DNA of 64,000 nucleotides from Thermocrinis albus DSM 14484 (GTDB lineage: Bacteria; Aquificota; Aquificia; Aquificales; Aquificaceae): positions 109,529 to 173,528 of the forward strand of contig NC_013894.1 in NCBI RefSeq assembly GCF_000025605.1, read 5' to 3'. Within the stretch, counting starts at the first letter, position 1. The number at the start of each line of letters is the position of its first letter. Under the pieces are notes generated by a model. The model was not told the DNA's origin. It saw nothing but the letters and a program-made list of their open reading frames with translations, and searched no databases. Positions 16,703 to 25,736 of this stretch are shown here, piece by piece. The translations under genes were made by a program, and so were the position numbers.

Positions 16703-16795
16703 TTATCTTATTCCTTTCTCCATCAAAAAGCTTGCATTTGTTTCATCGGCAACAAGACCGAATCTTCTACACAGCCACTTAGAAGCTATGACCAT
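16703..16795 (-). CDS. Possible 30-aa frame between GT4 and gmd (leader peptide or remnant)
   Basis: A short frame (MVIASKWLCRRFGLVADET, then 11 more residues) begins with an ATG placed 5 bases after a strong GGAGGTG and overlaps the end of the glycosyltransferase gene. Ribosome-site quality argues that it is translated. The small size and lack of any recognised family argue for the truncated start or end of a lost gene. It could keep ribosomes coupled between the glycosyltransferase and gmd. Confidence 0.25.
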   Translation of the reverse strand: MVIASKWLCRRFGLVADETNASFLMEKGIR

Positions 16796-17895
16796 ATCAA
16801 CACCTCCTCATATAAAGCTAAAATTTTATCACCCACTGAACTTATTTCAAATTCTTTGAATCTTTCAAGAGCATTTTTTGAAAATTTTTGATATAAATCT
16901 TTGTCCATTAAAATTTTATTTATAGCATCTGCTAAGGCCTTAGGATTTTTTGGAGGAACAACAAGCCCTGTGATGTTATTTTTATTTACATAACTCATAC
17001 CAGAACCGTATACCTCTGTGGTTACAAGAGGCTTTCCATAAAAAAGAGCTTCAACCAATACAAGTCCAAAAGCTTCAGAACGTTCAACAGAAGGAAGACA
17101 GAATACATCACACTTTTTGATAAATGTTTGTATGTTTTCTACTTTACCTATGAGGTACACTTTCTCTTCTAAAGCAAGCTTCTTTATAAGATTTATAAGA
17201 TCTTCATAGAGAGGACCTGCTCCAACTATCAATACAATGGTATTATCATTCAAATATTTAGCAGATTCTATTAAATATTCAAAGCCTTTATAGTACACGA
17301 GCCTTCCTACTGATAAAACTACCTTTTTATTTTTTAGTTTGTCTCTTATTTCAAGCCATTTTTTATCTTCTTTGTCTGATTTTAATCTATCGGGGTTTAA
17401 TCCCAATGGTATAACAACTGCCTTTTCTTTAAAGCCTTTTATCTGATTTGAAGATTCGAGATATTGAGGTGATGTACATATTATTCTTTCCGCTTTTTTT
17501 AGTACTAGTTGTTGAATAGGTTTATAGAACATATACGATATTTTCTGCCTTACTATATCAGAGTGCCAGTGAATTATAACCTTTTTTGATGCGAATAAAC
17601 TAAGGATTTCAGCTAAAGGATTTGGACTATGTACATGAGTGATATCATAATTCTTTTCTATTTGCTTGAAAGTTTTAATAAAATCCAAAGATAAAGGAGC
17701 AGAGTTTAGCTTTATATTCATCTTTGATTCAAAATATTCAAAAGATCTATATTCCTTTTTAGCAGTTTCATCACCAAAACATAATAAATCTGCTCTTATT
17801 CCTTTTTTGTTTAGATATTCTAGTAAGTCATAAGAAAAAATCTCTATTCCTCCCTCTTTTGGAGGACATAGTTTGCCAAGGTGTAGCACTTTCAT
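16786..17895 (-). CDS. GT4-family glycosyltransferase
   Basis: A GT-B fold transferase of 369 residues. The N-terminal half has the acceptor-side glycine loop (PPKEGGIEIFSYDLLEYL) and HVHSPNPLAEI. The C-terminal half has SVGRLVYYKGFEYLIE and the donor-binding EAFGLVLVEALFYGKPLV. The E-x7-E arrangement fits retaining GT4 enzymes that add mannose, glucose and similar sugars on the cytoplasmic face of the inner membrane. It overlaps the next upstream GT by 4 bp. Sugar and linkage cannot be told. Confidence 0.88.
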   Translation of the reverse strand: MKVLHLGKLCPPKEGGIEIFSYDLLEYLNKKGIRADLLCFGDETAKKEYRSFEYFESKMNIKLNSAPLSLDFIKTFKQIEKNYDITHVHSPNPLAEILSLFASKKVIIHWHSDIVRQKISYMFYKPIQQLVLKKAERIICTSPQYLESSNQIKGFKEKAVVIPLGLNPDRLKSDKEDKKWLEIRDKLKNKKVVLSVGRLVYYKGFEYLIESAKYLNDNTIVLIVGAGPLYEDLINLIKKLALEEKVYLIGKVENIQTFIKKCDVFCLPSVERSEAFGLVLVEALFYGKPLVTTEVYGSGMSYVNKNNITGLVVPPKNPKALADAINKILMDKDLYQKFSKNALERFKEFEISSVGDKILALYEEVLIWS

Positions 17896-18995
17896 ATTTT
17901 GCCTCTTAATATGTTATGAAAATATTCTATAAATTCTTCAATTATTTTCTCTTTTTGAAAAAGCTGGAGCCTTCTTTTCGCAGTATTAAGGAGTTTTAGT
18001 CTAAACTCATTATCTGTCATGGCTTTATATATTTTATCTGATATGTCTTTAGGGTCATACGGATTAAAACATGCTATTTCATCTGTTAAAATTTCTCTTA
18101 ACACAGGAATATTTGAAGTTATTACAGGACAGTTCAAAGCAGTTGCTTCTAATGGGGGTAATCCAAACCCTTCAAAGAAAGAAGGGAACACAAAAAGCTT
18201 TGCATGCTGATAAAGGTTTATGAGCTCGTCATCAGAAGGTGATAAAATTTCTACTATAAACTCTTTTAGGTTAAGTGTCTTTATGAGTTTATCAACCTCA
18301 TCTTCTGAAGATCTGTCTTTGGAGCCTGCTATAACAAGCTTTGAGTTTATCATATGTTTTATGTTATTAAAAGCTAAAATAAGATTTGTTAAGTTTTTGT
18401 GTTTTTTGCGATTCCCTACAAACAGTATATAATCACCTTCTACAATAGGTTTTTGTATTTTGCTTTTTTGATAAAATTTATCATCTATAAATGCGTAAAT
18501 TACTTTAATTTTGTTTTGATGAGATTTGAAAAAGTTCTGAAGTTCAAATTTAACATGATTTGATATGGTAATAATCCCTTTTGAGTACTTTAGAGCTCTT
18601 TTTATATAGACTCTAAATATTTCTTTTTTAAGAGCACTTCTATCCCAAAACTGCGTAAAAGGTATCAAATCAAGAATAGTTGTAATTGTGTTTGATGGTA
18701 TGTATAAAGGTAGATTTATATGAGGGTAAAAGAATAAATCTACTTTTTTCTCTAACGCTTTTAGTATTTTTGATTGGTTAAAAAATCCTTTTATAGAAAA
18801 TTTTTCATAATCTACAAAAATAGGTTCTATATTGGTGGCTACAGTTTGAAAGTCTTTTTCAAATGCATCTTTTAATCTTTGTGGTACGCATGTATAAATC
18901 CTTATTCCCCTTTTTGCAAACTCTTTTGTAAGAGATTCGTAATACCTACCTATCCCAGAACCTTTGTAGAATAGCCCGTCAATATAGAGGATCAT
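17892..18995 (-). CDS. GT4-family glycosyltransferase (mannosyltransferase-like)
   Basis: The 367-residue GT-B protein has GSGIGRYYESLTKEFAKRG at the N-terminus, TILDLIPF and TISNHVKFEL in the middle, FVGNRKKHKNLTNLI, and the donor site FPSFFEGFGLPPLEATALNCPVI. This pattern is typical of mannosyl- and rhamnosyl-transferases of O-antigen clusters. AAGGAG precedes the ATG, and a 73-bp gap with no gene separates it from the GNT-I-like enzyme upstream. Confidence 0.88.
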   Translation of the reverse strand: MILYIDGLFYKGSGIGRYYESLTKEFAKRGIRIYTCVPQRLKDAFEKDFQTVATNIEPIFVDYEKFSIKGFFNQSKILKALEKKVDLFFYPHINLPLYIPSNTITTILDLIPFTQFWDRSALKKEIFRVYIKRALKYSKGIITISNHVKFELQNFFKSHQNKIKVIYAFIDDKFYQKSKIQKPIVEGDYILFVGNRKKHKNLTNLILAFNNIKHMINSKLVIAGSKDRSSEDEVDKLIKTLNLKEFIVEILSPSDDELINLYQHAKLFVFPSFFEGFGLPPLEATALNCPVITSNIPVLREILTDEIACFNPYDPKDISDKIYKAMTDNEFRLKLLNTAKRRLQLFQKEKIIEEFIEYFHNILRGKI

Positions 18996-19068
18996 TTTAA
19001 AGCTCCTTATATTTGAACTCCGGTTATGGGTTGAGTTAAAAATCTTGCGGAGATGTAAATGGTATTAT

Positions 19069-20055
19069 TCATGTTTTTAAACTCTTATAACCTCTATATA
19101 TTTTAACAAGAACAGGTAAGATAGTAGTCCTCAATAATTTATTCTCATCTAACTTACGCTTAAGCTTAAGCCTAAACACAGTTTTAATGTTCATCTCAAA
19201 ATGCACTGTTTCAACCAACCTATCATACTCAAAATTAACTTTAATTTCTTCAGGATGGCTCAGAGGAAATTCTAACTCTTCAAGGCTCAAAGCTCTTATG
19301 TGCTTTGGTATTCCCCATTTTGTAGGAGTAGCTTCTGCATGGTATCCAATATTCAACACTATATTTTTCTTTGGAACCACTGCCAGCATACCTCGTTTCA
19401 ACATCTGGTAGGTAAACTGGGTATCCCATGCAAGATGAGGGTATTTGTGTATCTCGTCAAAAATGGCTTCCCAATAAAGTTTGACCATCTTATTTCCCTG
19501 AGAGATTCTGTCAAGAAAATCTGTGTTTTTAACCTGTGGCCAGTCGGATGTGTACATATCCTGATACTGCCACCTATCTCTCCAAGTAGCCCACCCCCAT
19601 TTTAAGTCATATTTAGAAAAGAAATAACTGTATGGATAATCTTTCCTAGGAAATGGATTAAATCCCTGTATAACACCAATTCTTTTATTATCCTTATACA
19701 TATCAAGCAGTTCATCACAGAATCTAAAGAAACTCACGGAAGGCAGACAATCATCTTCCAGTATTATTCCCGCCTCTTCTTCAGAAAAAAACCAACTTAT
19801 GGCATCATTTGGACCAAACCCAACGCCTAAGTTTCTATCTCTAAATCTTGTTTTAACTGAACAGTCCCAATCAATGCTGTTTACTATAAATTCTCTTACC
19901 TTTAGAACTTTTTCGTGTTCTTCTTCAGTCCTGCCACCGTCAGATGCAATATATAGCCTTTTAGGTTTGATCTTTTTAATAGCCTCCAACACTCTGCGAG
20001 TAGTGTCTAACCTTTTAAAAGTTATAAAGAGGACCGGTCTCTCAAACCTACTCAT
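19069..20055 (-). CDS. GT-A-fold glycosyltransferase (GNT-I/POMGnT1-like)
   Basis: The 328 residues start PVLFITFKRLDTTRRVLEAI, followed by LYIASDGGR. The metal-binding acidic motif is IILEDDCLPSVSFF, and WGWATWRDRW lies near the middle. That combination is seen in bacterial relatives of the GNT-I/POMGnT1 group of inverting GT-A enzymes. It lies between GT4 genes in the polysaccharide cluster, overlaps the upstream GT4 by 4 bp, and probably adds a residue to the lipid-linked repeat unit. Donor sugar unknown. Confidence 0.75.
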   Translation of the reverse strand: MSRFERPVLFITFKRLDTTRRVLEAIKKIKPKRLYIASDGGRTEEEHEKVLKVREFIVNSIDWDCSVKTRFRDRNLGVGFGPNDAISWFFSEEEAGIILEDDCLPSVSFFRFCDELLDMYKDNKRIGVIQGFNPFPRKDYPYSYFFSKYDLKWGWATWRDRWQYQDMYTSDWPQVKNTDFLDRISQGNKMVKLYWEAIFDEIHKYPHLAWDTQFTYQMLKRGMLAVVPKKNIVLNIGYHAEATPTKWGIPKHIRALSLEELEFPLSHPEEIKVNFEYDRLVETVHFEMNIKTVFRLKLKRKLDENKLLRTTILPVLVKIYRGYKSLKT

Positions 20056-21209
20056 GTTAAGCTCCCTCCTACTATTTTTTGTAATGCGTTGTATATATTT
20101 GATAAAACCTTATCTGCATCAAATCTTTCTGTTGTTTTTGCTATATTTTCTGGAGTATCAAATTTCAACCTGCCATCTATAACTCCTGAGATGACTTCCA
20201 GAAAGTTTTTTATATCACCTTCCCTGTAAAGGTAGCCGTTCACTCCGTTTATAACAATATCCTTTGGTCCTGATCTGCAATCAGAAGATATAACAGGTAT
20301 CCCCCTCTGATTGGCTTCCACAAGTACCATAGGAAATCCTTCCCATCTTGAGGTGAGCACAAGGGCTGTGGCTTCTTCTATATGACTAAAGGGGTCTTCT
20401 TTAAAGCCTAACCACCTTATTCTCTCTGATATGCCAAGTTTACTGGCTAAGTTTTTCAGTTTTTGCTCATCTGGTCCTGTACCTATGATAATGAGTTCCC
20501 AGTTTCTGTCTTTTAACATTGATAACCCTTTTAGTAGAAAGGATATGTTTTTATCAGAGTCTGTGAGTCTGCCAACATATACAAAATTTGGATAAGCAGA
20601 TCTTTTGATCAATGGACCTTCATAGGGCATAACAGGGTTGTATACCAGATAGGTGTTTGCAGAAGGTTTTATACCCTTAACAAAGTCACATATTTCAGAG
20701 GATATACATAAGAAAGCATCTGTGGAAAAGATCCCTTTTAGGATTTCTTTTTCGTAAATGACCTTTTGAATTTTTCCCCTAAGATATCCAAACAGGCTAC
20801 CATGATCCCAGTATACTACCTTTGCTTTCATACCCTTCTCTATAAGTGCAACTTTAGTACTATTTAACAGTAGAGGATCTGTTACGAGTGCTATATCAAA
20901 ATAAGGTAAACCACTAAATGCTTGTTTAAGTGATCTAAGATTCATCAATAAATCCTTACCCAAAAACCTTTTGATGGATACAGTAGTAATGTAATTAGCC
21001 CTACTTTCGTAGTCAGAATCTCTGTATATTGGAAAGTTTGTGAAGATTTCTAAAGGAGGCTTGTTAAGTAAAGAAACATAGTGAGGTACAGAAATTATAA
21101 AAACTTCACAGTGATACTTCTCTTTTAGAGTTTTAAGAACCAAGCTCGTAACTTTCTCATATCCCCCGTATATAGAGAATGTGTTATTGGATACAATAGC
21201 TATTTTCAT
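20052..21209 (-). CDS. GT4-family glycosyltransferase
   Basis: A GT-B transferase of 385 residues. NNTFSIYGGYEKVTSLVL gives the N-terminal loop, and KVVYWDHGS lies in the first half. The second half has FVYVGRLTDSDKNISFLLKGL, IIGTGPDEQKLK and the donor-site stretch LTSRWEGFPMVLVEANQRGIPV. The EGFPMVLVEA form resembles WaaG/PglH-type enzymes. It overlaps wzy (upstream) by 4 bp and the GNT-I-like gene (downstream) by 4 bp. Its specificity is not determinable from sequence. Confidence 0.88.
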   Translation of the reverse strand: MKIAIVSNNTFSIYGGYEKVTSLVLKTLKEKYHCEVFIISVPHYVSLLNKPPLEIFTNFPIYRDSDYESRANYITTVSIKRFLGKDLLMNLRSLKQAFSGLPYFDIALVTDPLLLNSTKVALIEKGMKAKVVYWDHGSLFGYLRGKIQKVIYEKEILKGIFSTDAFLCISSEICDFVKGIKPSANTYLVYNPVMPYEGPLIKRSAYPNFVYVGRLTDSDKNISFLLKGLSMLKDRNWELIIIGTGPDEQKLKNLASKLGISERIRWLGFKEDPFSHIEEATALVLTSRWEGFPMVLVEANQRGIPVISSDCRSGPKDIVINGVNGYLYREGDIKNFLEVISGVIDGRLKFDTPENIAKTTERFDADKVLSNIYNALQKIVGGSLT

Positions 21210-22606
21210 GATACCTTTCCTTTTTCAATCAATTTTAAGTTAGGACTACCTTTTATAAATTCTATCATGATGTATAAAGCCAAAACATAAACACCAGCTT
21301 TTATAACATAAGATAAAGGCATAAGGAGTAGATCTCTTGGCAGATAGATGATACCTTGAACCGCTACGAAGACTAGGATTTTCCCATAAATATTAACTGA
21401 GTCAAACATATTCCAGAGTTTGCTTAATATGAACCCTATAAAGAAGGAAACTATACAAGTACCTAAAATACCACTAAGTAAATACGCTTCCGCCAAATAA
21501 GAAGATCCTACACCATATCCCATCAAATACCCCTGATAGTTAATTTTTATCATGAGGTCTGTGGCAAAAGCCCTGTCTGGAAGAGAAGAATACTGTGAGT
21601 ATATAGCTCCAAGAGGTTCCCATAGTAGATACTTCAAGATTTTTCCAGAAAACTCATCACTAAATTCCACTGCCATTGCAGTTACAAAGAAAGAAACTCC
21701 CTGTTGTTTCAAAAATTCCAAAACAGGATTTTTAGGCAAAAGAAATCCTAATGTACCTGCTTCCCTGTAGTAGGAAACTATCAAACTAAGAACAGACACG
21801 ATAATAAATACAATAAAAATCTCTCTAAGTTTTAATCTTTTATCAAATCTCTTTTTATAAAACAAAAATATAGTAAGCCAAAAGGTGAAAAATTGTCCTC
21901 TAAAACCGCTCAAGAGAACCGGAAGTGTCATAAACAACCAAATAAATAAAACAGTAAATATATATTTCCTATTTTGCTCTTGTAGGAAATACCCTAACAA
22001 ACCTATGTAAGCAAAATAGCTTATAGCCCTTGTTATAAACCCAGCTTTTTCTAAGTATTCCGTCGATTGATAAAACGCCATATAGCCACCCTGTAGAAAA
22101 TAAAAGAAATAAATGAAAATTTTGTAAATGTAGAATGGTAGTGCTATCAGGAAAATAGCTAAAAATAACTTTTTCAAAAATCCGTTGTTATTGTAATAGT
22201 CCTTCAATTTATAGTTATCAGAAATACTTCCCCAGAGACCACCCAAGAGCACAAACCAGTAGCTCAAATTAATAATTAACATAGCAGTTCTAAGAGAGTC
22301 TTCCTGTAAATAAAGGTTTGCTTCCATTAAAAATACAAAAGATATATCTATGCTTGTATCAAATATGGAGCTTATAATCAAACCACCCTGAAACAGAGTT
22401 AATGTTCCCATAAAAATTAAAACAGGATGCCATTTTTTTCCGAAAACAAGGAGATAAAGCAGAAATGCAAAAACTATATTACATACATACACATATTTTA
22501 ATAGGGCTATATCAATGAAATTAATTAAAAAAATATTACCCCCAATAAATAATGAAACAAAACTTAAAACCAAGATTTTATCACTATAGCGATAACGTCT
22601 CATCAA
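21206..22606 (-). CDS. wzy: O-antigen polymerase-type membrane protein (Wzy-like)
   Basis: A polytopic membrane protein of 466 residues with about ten to twelve hydrophobic segments and a large loop (LPVLLSGFRGQFFTFWL and on; later the region DRAFATDLMIKINYQGYLMG). The hydropathy and position between wzx and glycosyltransferases are typical of the oligosaccharide repeat-unit polymerase that joins repeat units in the periplasm. Wzy proteins are too divergent for residue-level proof, so the call rests largely on context. It overlaps wzx by 23 bp. Confidence 0.75.
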   Translation of the reverse strand: MMRRYRYSDKILVLSFVSLFIGGNIFLINFIDIALLKYVYVCNIVFAFLLYLLVFGKKWHPVLIFMGTLTLFQGGLIISSIFDTSIDISFVFLMEANLYLQEDSLRTAMLIINLSYWFVLLGGLWGSISDNYKLKDYYNNNGFLKKLFLAIFLIALPFYIYKIFIYFFYFLQGGYMAFYQSTEYLEKAGFITRAISYFAYIGLLGYFLQEQNRKYIFTVLFIWLFMTLPVLLSGFRGQFFTFWLTIFLFYKKRFDKRLKLREIFIVFIIVSVLSLIVSYYREAGTLGFLLPKNPVLEFLKQQGVSFFVTAMAVEFSDEFSGKILKYLLWEPLGAIYSQYSSLPDRAFATDLMIKINYQGYLMGYGVGSSYLAEAYLLSGILGTCIVSFFIGFILSKLWNMFDSVNIYGKILVFVAVQGIIYLPRDLLLMPLSYVIKAGVYVLALYIMIEFIKGSPNLKLIEKGKVS

Positions 22607-23870
22607 TTTTTCTTAACTCCCTTTTTGAAAATCCATAAAGCATAAGCATTAAAAATGATTCACTTATTAATCTGGATATAGCTGCTCCGTTTTCTTTAAA
22701 AAGTAGAACTAAAGGAATGATTATTATTATATTTAAAATTCCTGTTAAGATTAAGGAAATTGAAAACAATTCCGACTTTTTTAAGTTTATAAGGATTTGA
22801 TTACCATAAATATTTGCAATATAGCATATTAACGGAACATATAGCATAATAAGTAGAGGGAAAATTGATGGCTTGAACTCCTCACCAAAGATAAAAGGGA
22901 TAAGCCAGTTAGATAATATCCCAATAGTAGACAAGGCTATAAGATAAACAATTACCCCAGCATTTCTTATTTTTCTCAATTTTTTTAGAGCATTTGAAGG
23001 GTTTAATTCTAGTTCGCGGGACATCCATGGAAATATAGAATTAACAATTGGCACTTGTGTTGCGATTAGAGCACCAATTATTCTCGCAGCTAAAGTATAA
23101 ATAGCAACTGTAGTATTATCTGCAAATAATCCTAATATAAATATGTTGGTATCATTAAAAAGGGGTATAGAAGCTGTGGATAAAAACAACGGGAAGCCAT
23201 CTCTCAGCTCCCTCTTCACAGCCTCCCAAGACGGAAGCATAATCTTAACTCCAAAATCTTTAAACACAATCCATAAAGCCAGAATACCTGATATTATAAA
23301 CCCAAGGGAGTTAATAAGCGGGACATAGATATAGTGAGCTTGTTCTCTAACAAAAACAAAAATAGCTCCCGTAAATATCAGCTTAGCAAGGATGTTTAAA
23401 AAGGTTATATACTTCATCCTTTCCATCCCCTGAAAAAACCATGTAGGAAACAAAACCTGACCAACCACCATCCCAAAGGTAAGATAATAAACTATCCAGT
23501 CTTTTCTAAACTTTTCAAAAGAAAAAACAATAACCGTCATTAACAAAAGAGCTAAAACCAACAATCCAAGCTTTATAATCATAACGGAGTTGAATATTTC
23601 GGAAACTTTTTCTTTATTGTCACGATTTATTGATATCTCCCGCGTGGCTGAAAGGTTAAATCCGTAATCCGTTAAAACCATGAAGTATCCAATAAAAGCC
23701 TGAGAAAAGGCGATAAGTCCAAATTTATCAGGTCCCAATACCCTCACCAGATAGGGAAGGGTTATTAAAGGTGCTAAGTAATTTACAGCCTGTAGCACAG
23801 AAAGGGATAAAAAGTTCTCTAAAAGAACTCTCTTTTCCTTTTCCAAAAGAGGAACCTTAAACCCTTTCAC
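22584..23870 (-). CDS. wzx: Wzx-type O-antigen flippase (polysaccharide biosynthesis family)
   Basis: A 428-residue MOP-superfamily exporter with about twelve membrane spans. The N-terminus LSLSVLQAVNYLAPLITLPYLVRVLGPDKFGLIAFSQAF is the family signature region (split here into QAVNYLAPLITLPYLVRVLG and PDKFGLIAF). It moves the undecaprenyl-linked repeat unit to the periplasmic face. The start is GTG with GGGAG a few bases upstream. It is the first gene of the minus-strand polysaccharide operon and diverges from the thioredoxin-like gene. Confidence 0.88.
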   Translation of the reverse strand: MKGFKVPLLEKEKRVLLENFLSLSVLQAVNYLAPLITLPYLVRVLGPDKFGLIAFSQAFIGYFMVLTDYGFNLSATREISINRDNKEKVSEIFNSVMIIKLGLLVLALLLMTVIVFSFEKFRKDWIVYYLTFGMVVGQVLFPTWFFQGMERMKYITFLNILAKLIFTGAIFVFVREQAHYIYVPLINSLGFIISGILALWIVFKDFGVKIMLPSWEAVKRELRDGFPLFLSTASIPLFNDTNIFILGLFADNTTVAIYTLAARIIGALIATQVPIVNSIFPWMSRELELNPSNALKKLRKIRNAGVIVYLIALSTIGILSNWLIPFIFGEEFKPSIFPLLIMLYVPLICYIANIYGNQILINLKKSELFSISLILTGILNIIIIIPLVLLFKENGAAISRLISESFLMLMLYGFSKRELRKIDETLSL

Positions 23871-23884
23871 AACTCCCTTTACCC

Positions 23885-23896
23885 TTTATAATTTTA
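23885..23896. promoter_or_regulatory. Divergent promoter region, wzx / thioredoxin-like gene
   Basis: Plus strand: TATAAT (23887-23892) lies 10 bp before the ATG at 23903, nearly leaderless. Minus strand: TATAAA (23885-23890) and TAAAAT (23891-23896) precede wzx by 14 and 20 bp, leaving room for its GGGAG ribosome site. This is the head of the O-antigen operon. Confidence 0.5.
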
Positions 23897-23902
23897 ACCA
23901 CT

Positions 23903-24232
23903 ATGTGGGAAGGTTTTGAAGAACTCACCGATAAAGATATATACGACAGAGCCATTTCGGGAGATAAGCCTGCGGTGGTGATATTTATAAAGCCGGAAGA
24001 TCCTGAGAACGAAAGGTGGTTTTCTCTGTTTTCCCGACTACAGAGACTCTACGGTGACAAGGTGAACTTCTTCTACATGGATACTTCCAAAACCACCAGT
24101 TACCAGGATCTGGGAATATTTGTCTTTCCTACCGTGCTTTACTTCAGAGACACTATGGAGCTGGACAGGCATGACTACTTCCCCTCCGAGGAAGAGGTAG
24201 AGAGGTCTATAAGGCGTTTGCTAAGACTATGA
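23903..24232 (+). CDS. Thioredoxin-fold protein without the CxxC active site
   Basis: The 109 residues follow a thioredoxin pattern: a helix, AVVIFIKPEDPEN where the redox motif would be, a central strand VNFFYMDTSKTTSYQDLGI, then FVFPTVLYFRD with the conserved cis-proline. The protein has no cysteine, so it cannot do disulfide exchange and more likely binds a partner. Its stop overlaps the HIT gene as ATGA. A plus-strand TATAAT 10 bp upstream supports the start. Confidence 0.7.
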   Translation: MWEGFEELTDKDIYDRAISGDKPAVVIFIKPEDPENERWFSLFSRLQRLYGDKVNFFYMDTSKTTSYQDLGIFVFPTVLYFRDTMELDRHDYFPSEEEVERSIRRLLRL

Positions 24233-24720
24233 GGATCCTGTGGGCACCTTGGAGAAGTGGTTACGTGGAGAAGGTAGACGAGCAGGAGGGTTGTTTTCTG
24301 TGTGATGCGGCGAGAGCTGACCAACAGAGACACAGGGAACTTTTGGTACTTCATGTAGGTAGAAGGGCCTTCGTCATCTTTAATAAGTATCCTTACAACG
24401 CGGGGCATCTTATGGTGGCTCCTGTGGATCACATTGGAGATTTCCTGAAGTTGGACGAGGAGACAGCTCTTGAGATACATACGCTGACTCAGAAGGCCAT
24501 AAGGGTTCTGAAGGAGGTCCTACGGCCTCACGGTTTTAACTTGGGCTACAATCTGGGAAGGAGCGCGGGGGCTGGGCTTGAGGACCACCTTCACCTTCAC
24601 ATAGTGCCTCGTTGGAACGGGGACACCAACTTTATGCCTGTGACCGCTAACACCAAGGTGATATCCCAAGATCTCTGGGATCTATACGACAGGCTAAAAC
24701 CTGTGTGGGATAAATGTTAG
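24229..24720 (+). CDS. HIT-family nucleotide hydrolase/phosphorylase
   Basis: The histidine-triad motif HLHLHIVPRW lies near residue 125. The N-terminal LWAPWRSGYV plus CFLC, a zinc knuckle, is typical of the Ap4A phosphorylase/HIT group. NKYPYNAGHLMVAPVDH is the usual nucleotide-pocket segment. Such enzymes split dinucleoside polyphosphates or AMP conjugates. It is coupled to the cysteine-less thioredoxin-like protein upstream (ATGA) and to an ABC ATPase downstream (7-bp overlap). Confidence 0.88.
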   Translation: MRILWAPWRSGYVEKVDEQEGCFLCDAARADQQRHRELLVLHVGRRAFVIFNKYPYNAGHLMVAPVDHIGDFLKLDEETALEIHTLTQKAIRVLKEVLRPHGFNLGYNLGRSAGAGLEDHLHLHIVPRWNGDTNFMPVTANTKVISQDLWDLYDRLKPVWDKC

Positions 24721-25457
24721 AAGTTCATGATCTTCACCTTTACTACGGACAACGACACATACTGAAGGGTGTAAGCTTCTCCGTCAAGGAGGGTGAGATA
24801 CTGTGCATCATGGGGGAATCGGGTTCTGGCAAAAGTTCTATCCTCATGTCTATTATGGGACTCCTACCTAAGGGGGCTGTCCTCAGGGGAAGTATAAGGT
24901 GGAGGGGTAAGGAGCTCATAGGTCTGAGTGAGGGAGAGTACAGAAAGATAAGGGGAAGGGAGATAGGTATGGTTTTTCAGGAGCCTTCCCTGTATCTGGA
25001 TCCTCTCTTTAGGGTGGGAAGTCAGGTGGAGGAAGCCTACACGGTTCATTTTGGCAAAAAGGGAGCCAGAGATAGGGCTGTTCAGGCTCTTAAGAGGGCG
25101 GGTATTCAGGATGCGGAGAGGATCTACAGGGCCTATCCCCATCAGCTTTCGGGTGGTCTAAAACAGAGGGTGTGCATAGCTATGGCTATAGTGTGTGATC
25201 CTCCCCTTCTTCTTGCCGATGAGCCTACCACCGCTCTGGATCTCACAGTACAGAAGAGGATACTGCACCTTCTGAGAAGTTTAAGAGATGAGGGTAAAAG
25301 TATTCTGTTGGTAACTCACGATCCGGGAGTGGTGGCCGAGTGTGCGGACAGAGTTCTTGTCATAAAGGAGGGTGAAGTTCTGGAAGAGGGCGATGTCTTT
25401 AGGATCTTTGACGCTCCTCAACATCCATACACTCGTCAGCTTATCAGTACAAGTTGA
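24714..25457 (+). CDS. ABC transporter ATP-binding protein, OppD/NikD type
   Basis: A 247-residue ATPase with Walker A GESGSGKSS, Q-loop VFQEPSLYLDPL, signature LSGGLKQRVCIAMA, Walker [13 protein letters not shown] and the HPYTRQLI tail typical of peptide/nickel importer ATPases. OppD-type proteins often carry an Fe-S cysteine cluster in the C-terminal extension, which is absent here because the protein ends right after HPYTRQLI. No permease or second ATPase is adjacent. Substrate unknown. Confidence 0.8.
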   Translation: MLEVHDLHLYYGQRHILKGVSFSVKEGEILCIMGESGSGKSSILMSIMGLLPKGAVLRGSIRWRGKELIGLSEGEYRKIRGREIGMVFQEPSLYLDPLFRVGSQVEEAYTVHFGKKGARDRAVQALKRAGIQDAERIYRAYPHQLSGGLKQRVCIAMAIVCDPPLLLADEPTTALDLTVQKRILHLLRSLRDEGKSILLVTHDPGVVAECADRVLVIKEGEVLEEGDVFRIFDAPQHPYTRQLISTS

Positions 25458-25707
25458 AGAATTTTTCCAGACCTTCCAGAACTTTGTGAGAACTCACCTG
25501 GTAGGTTCCGCTGTCCAGCTTCTGTTTTATCTCCTCCGCCTTTTTGCTTATCTCGTCCTCCTCCACGGGATTGGTCACGCTTTCGTGAGATATATCTAAC
25601 CTGACCGTTCCATCTCTGTCCTCTATCTTCCTTTCCCTTGCTTCCCTTTCCTTCTCCAGTCTGAGGTAATATTGGGTAAGACGTGCCAACTCCACCTTAT
25701 CCAGCAT
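25444..25707 (-). CDS. flgM: Anti-sigma-28 factor FlgM
   Basis: An 87-residue protein ending in the FlgM sigma-28-binding signature: KAEEIKQKLDSGTYQVS followed by HKVLEGLEKFF. The N-terminal half is charged and helical. FlgM holds sigma-28 (FliA) inactive until the hook is built and is then exported. The A. aeolicus FliA/FlgM pair is a known structure. No other flagellar gene is in the window. A minus-strand TATACT lies 8 bp before the ATG. Its 3' end overlaps the ABC gene by 14 bp. Confidence 0.82.
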   Translation of the reverse strand: MLDKVELARLTQYYLRLEKEREARERKIEDRDGTVRLDISHESVTNPVEEDEISKKAEEIKQKLDSGTYQVSSHKVLEGLEKFFNLY

Positions 25708-25715
25708 GGCTATAT

Positions 25716-25721
25716 AGTATA
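25716..25721 (-). promoter_or_regulatory. -10 box of flgM
   Basis: Minus-strand TATACT, 8 bp before the flgM ATG. There is no Shine-Dalgarno, so the mRNA is predicted to be leaderless. No sigma-28-type GCCGATAA box is seen. Confidence 0.45.
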
Positions 25722-25736
25722 ATATCGGAACTTTCC

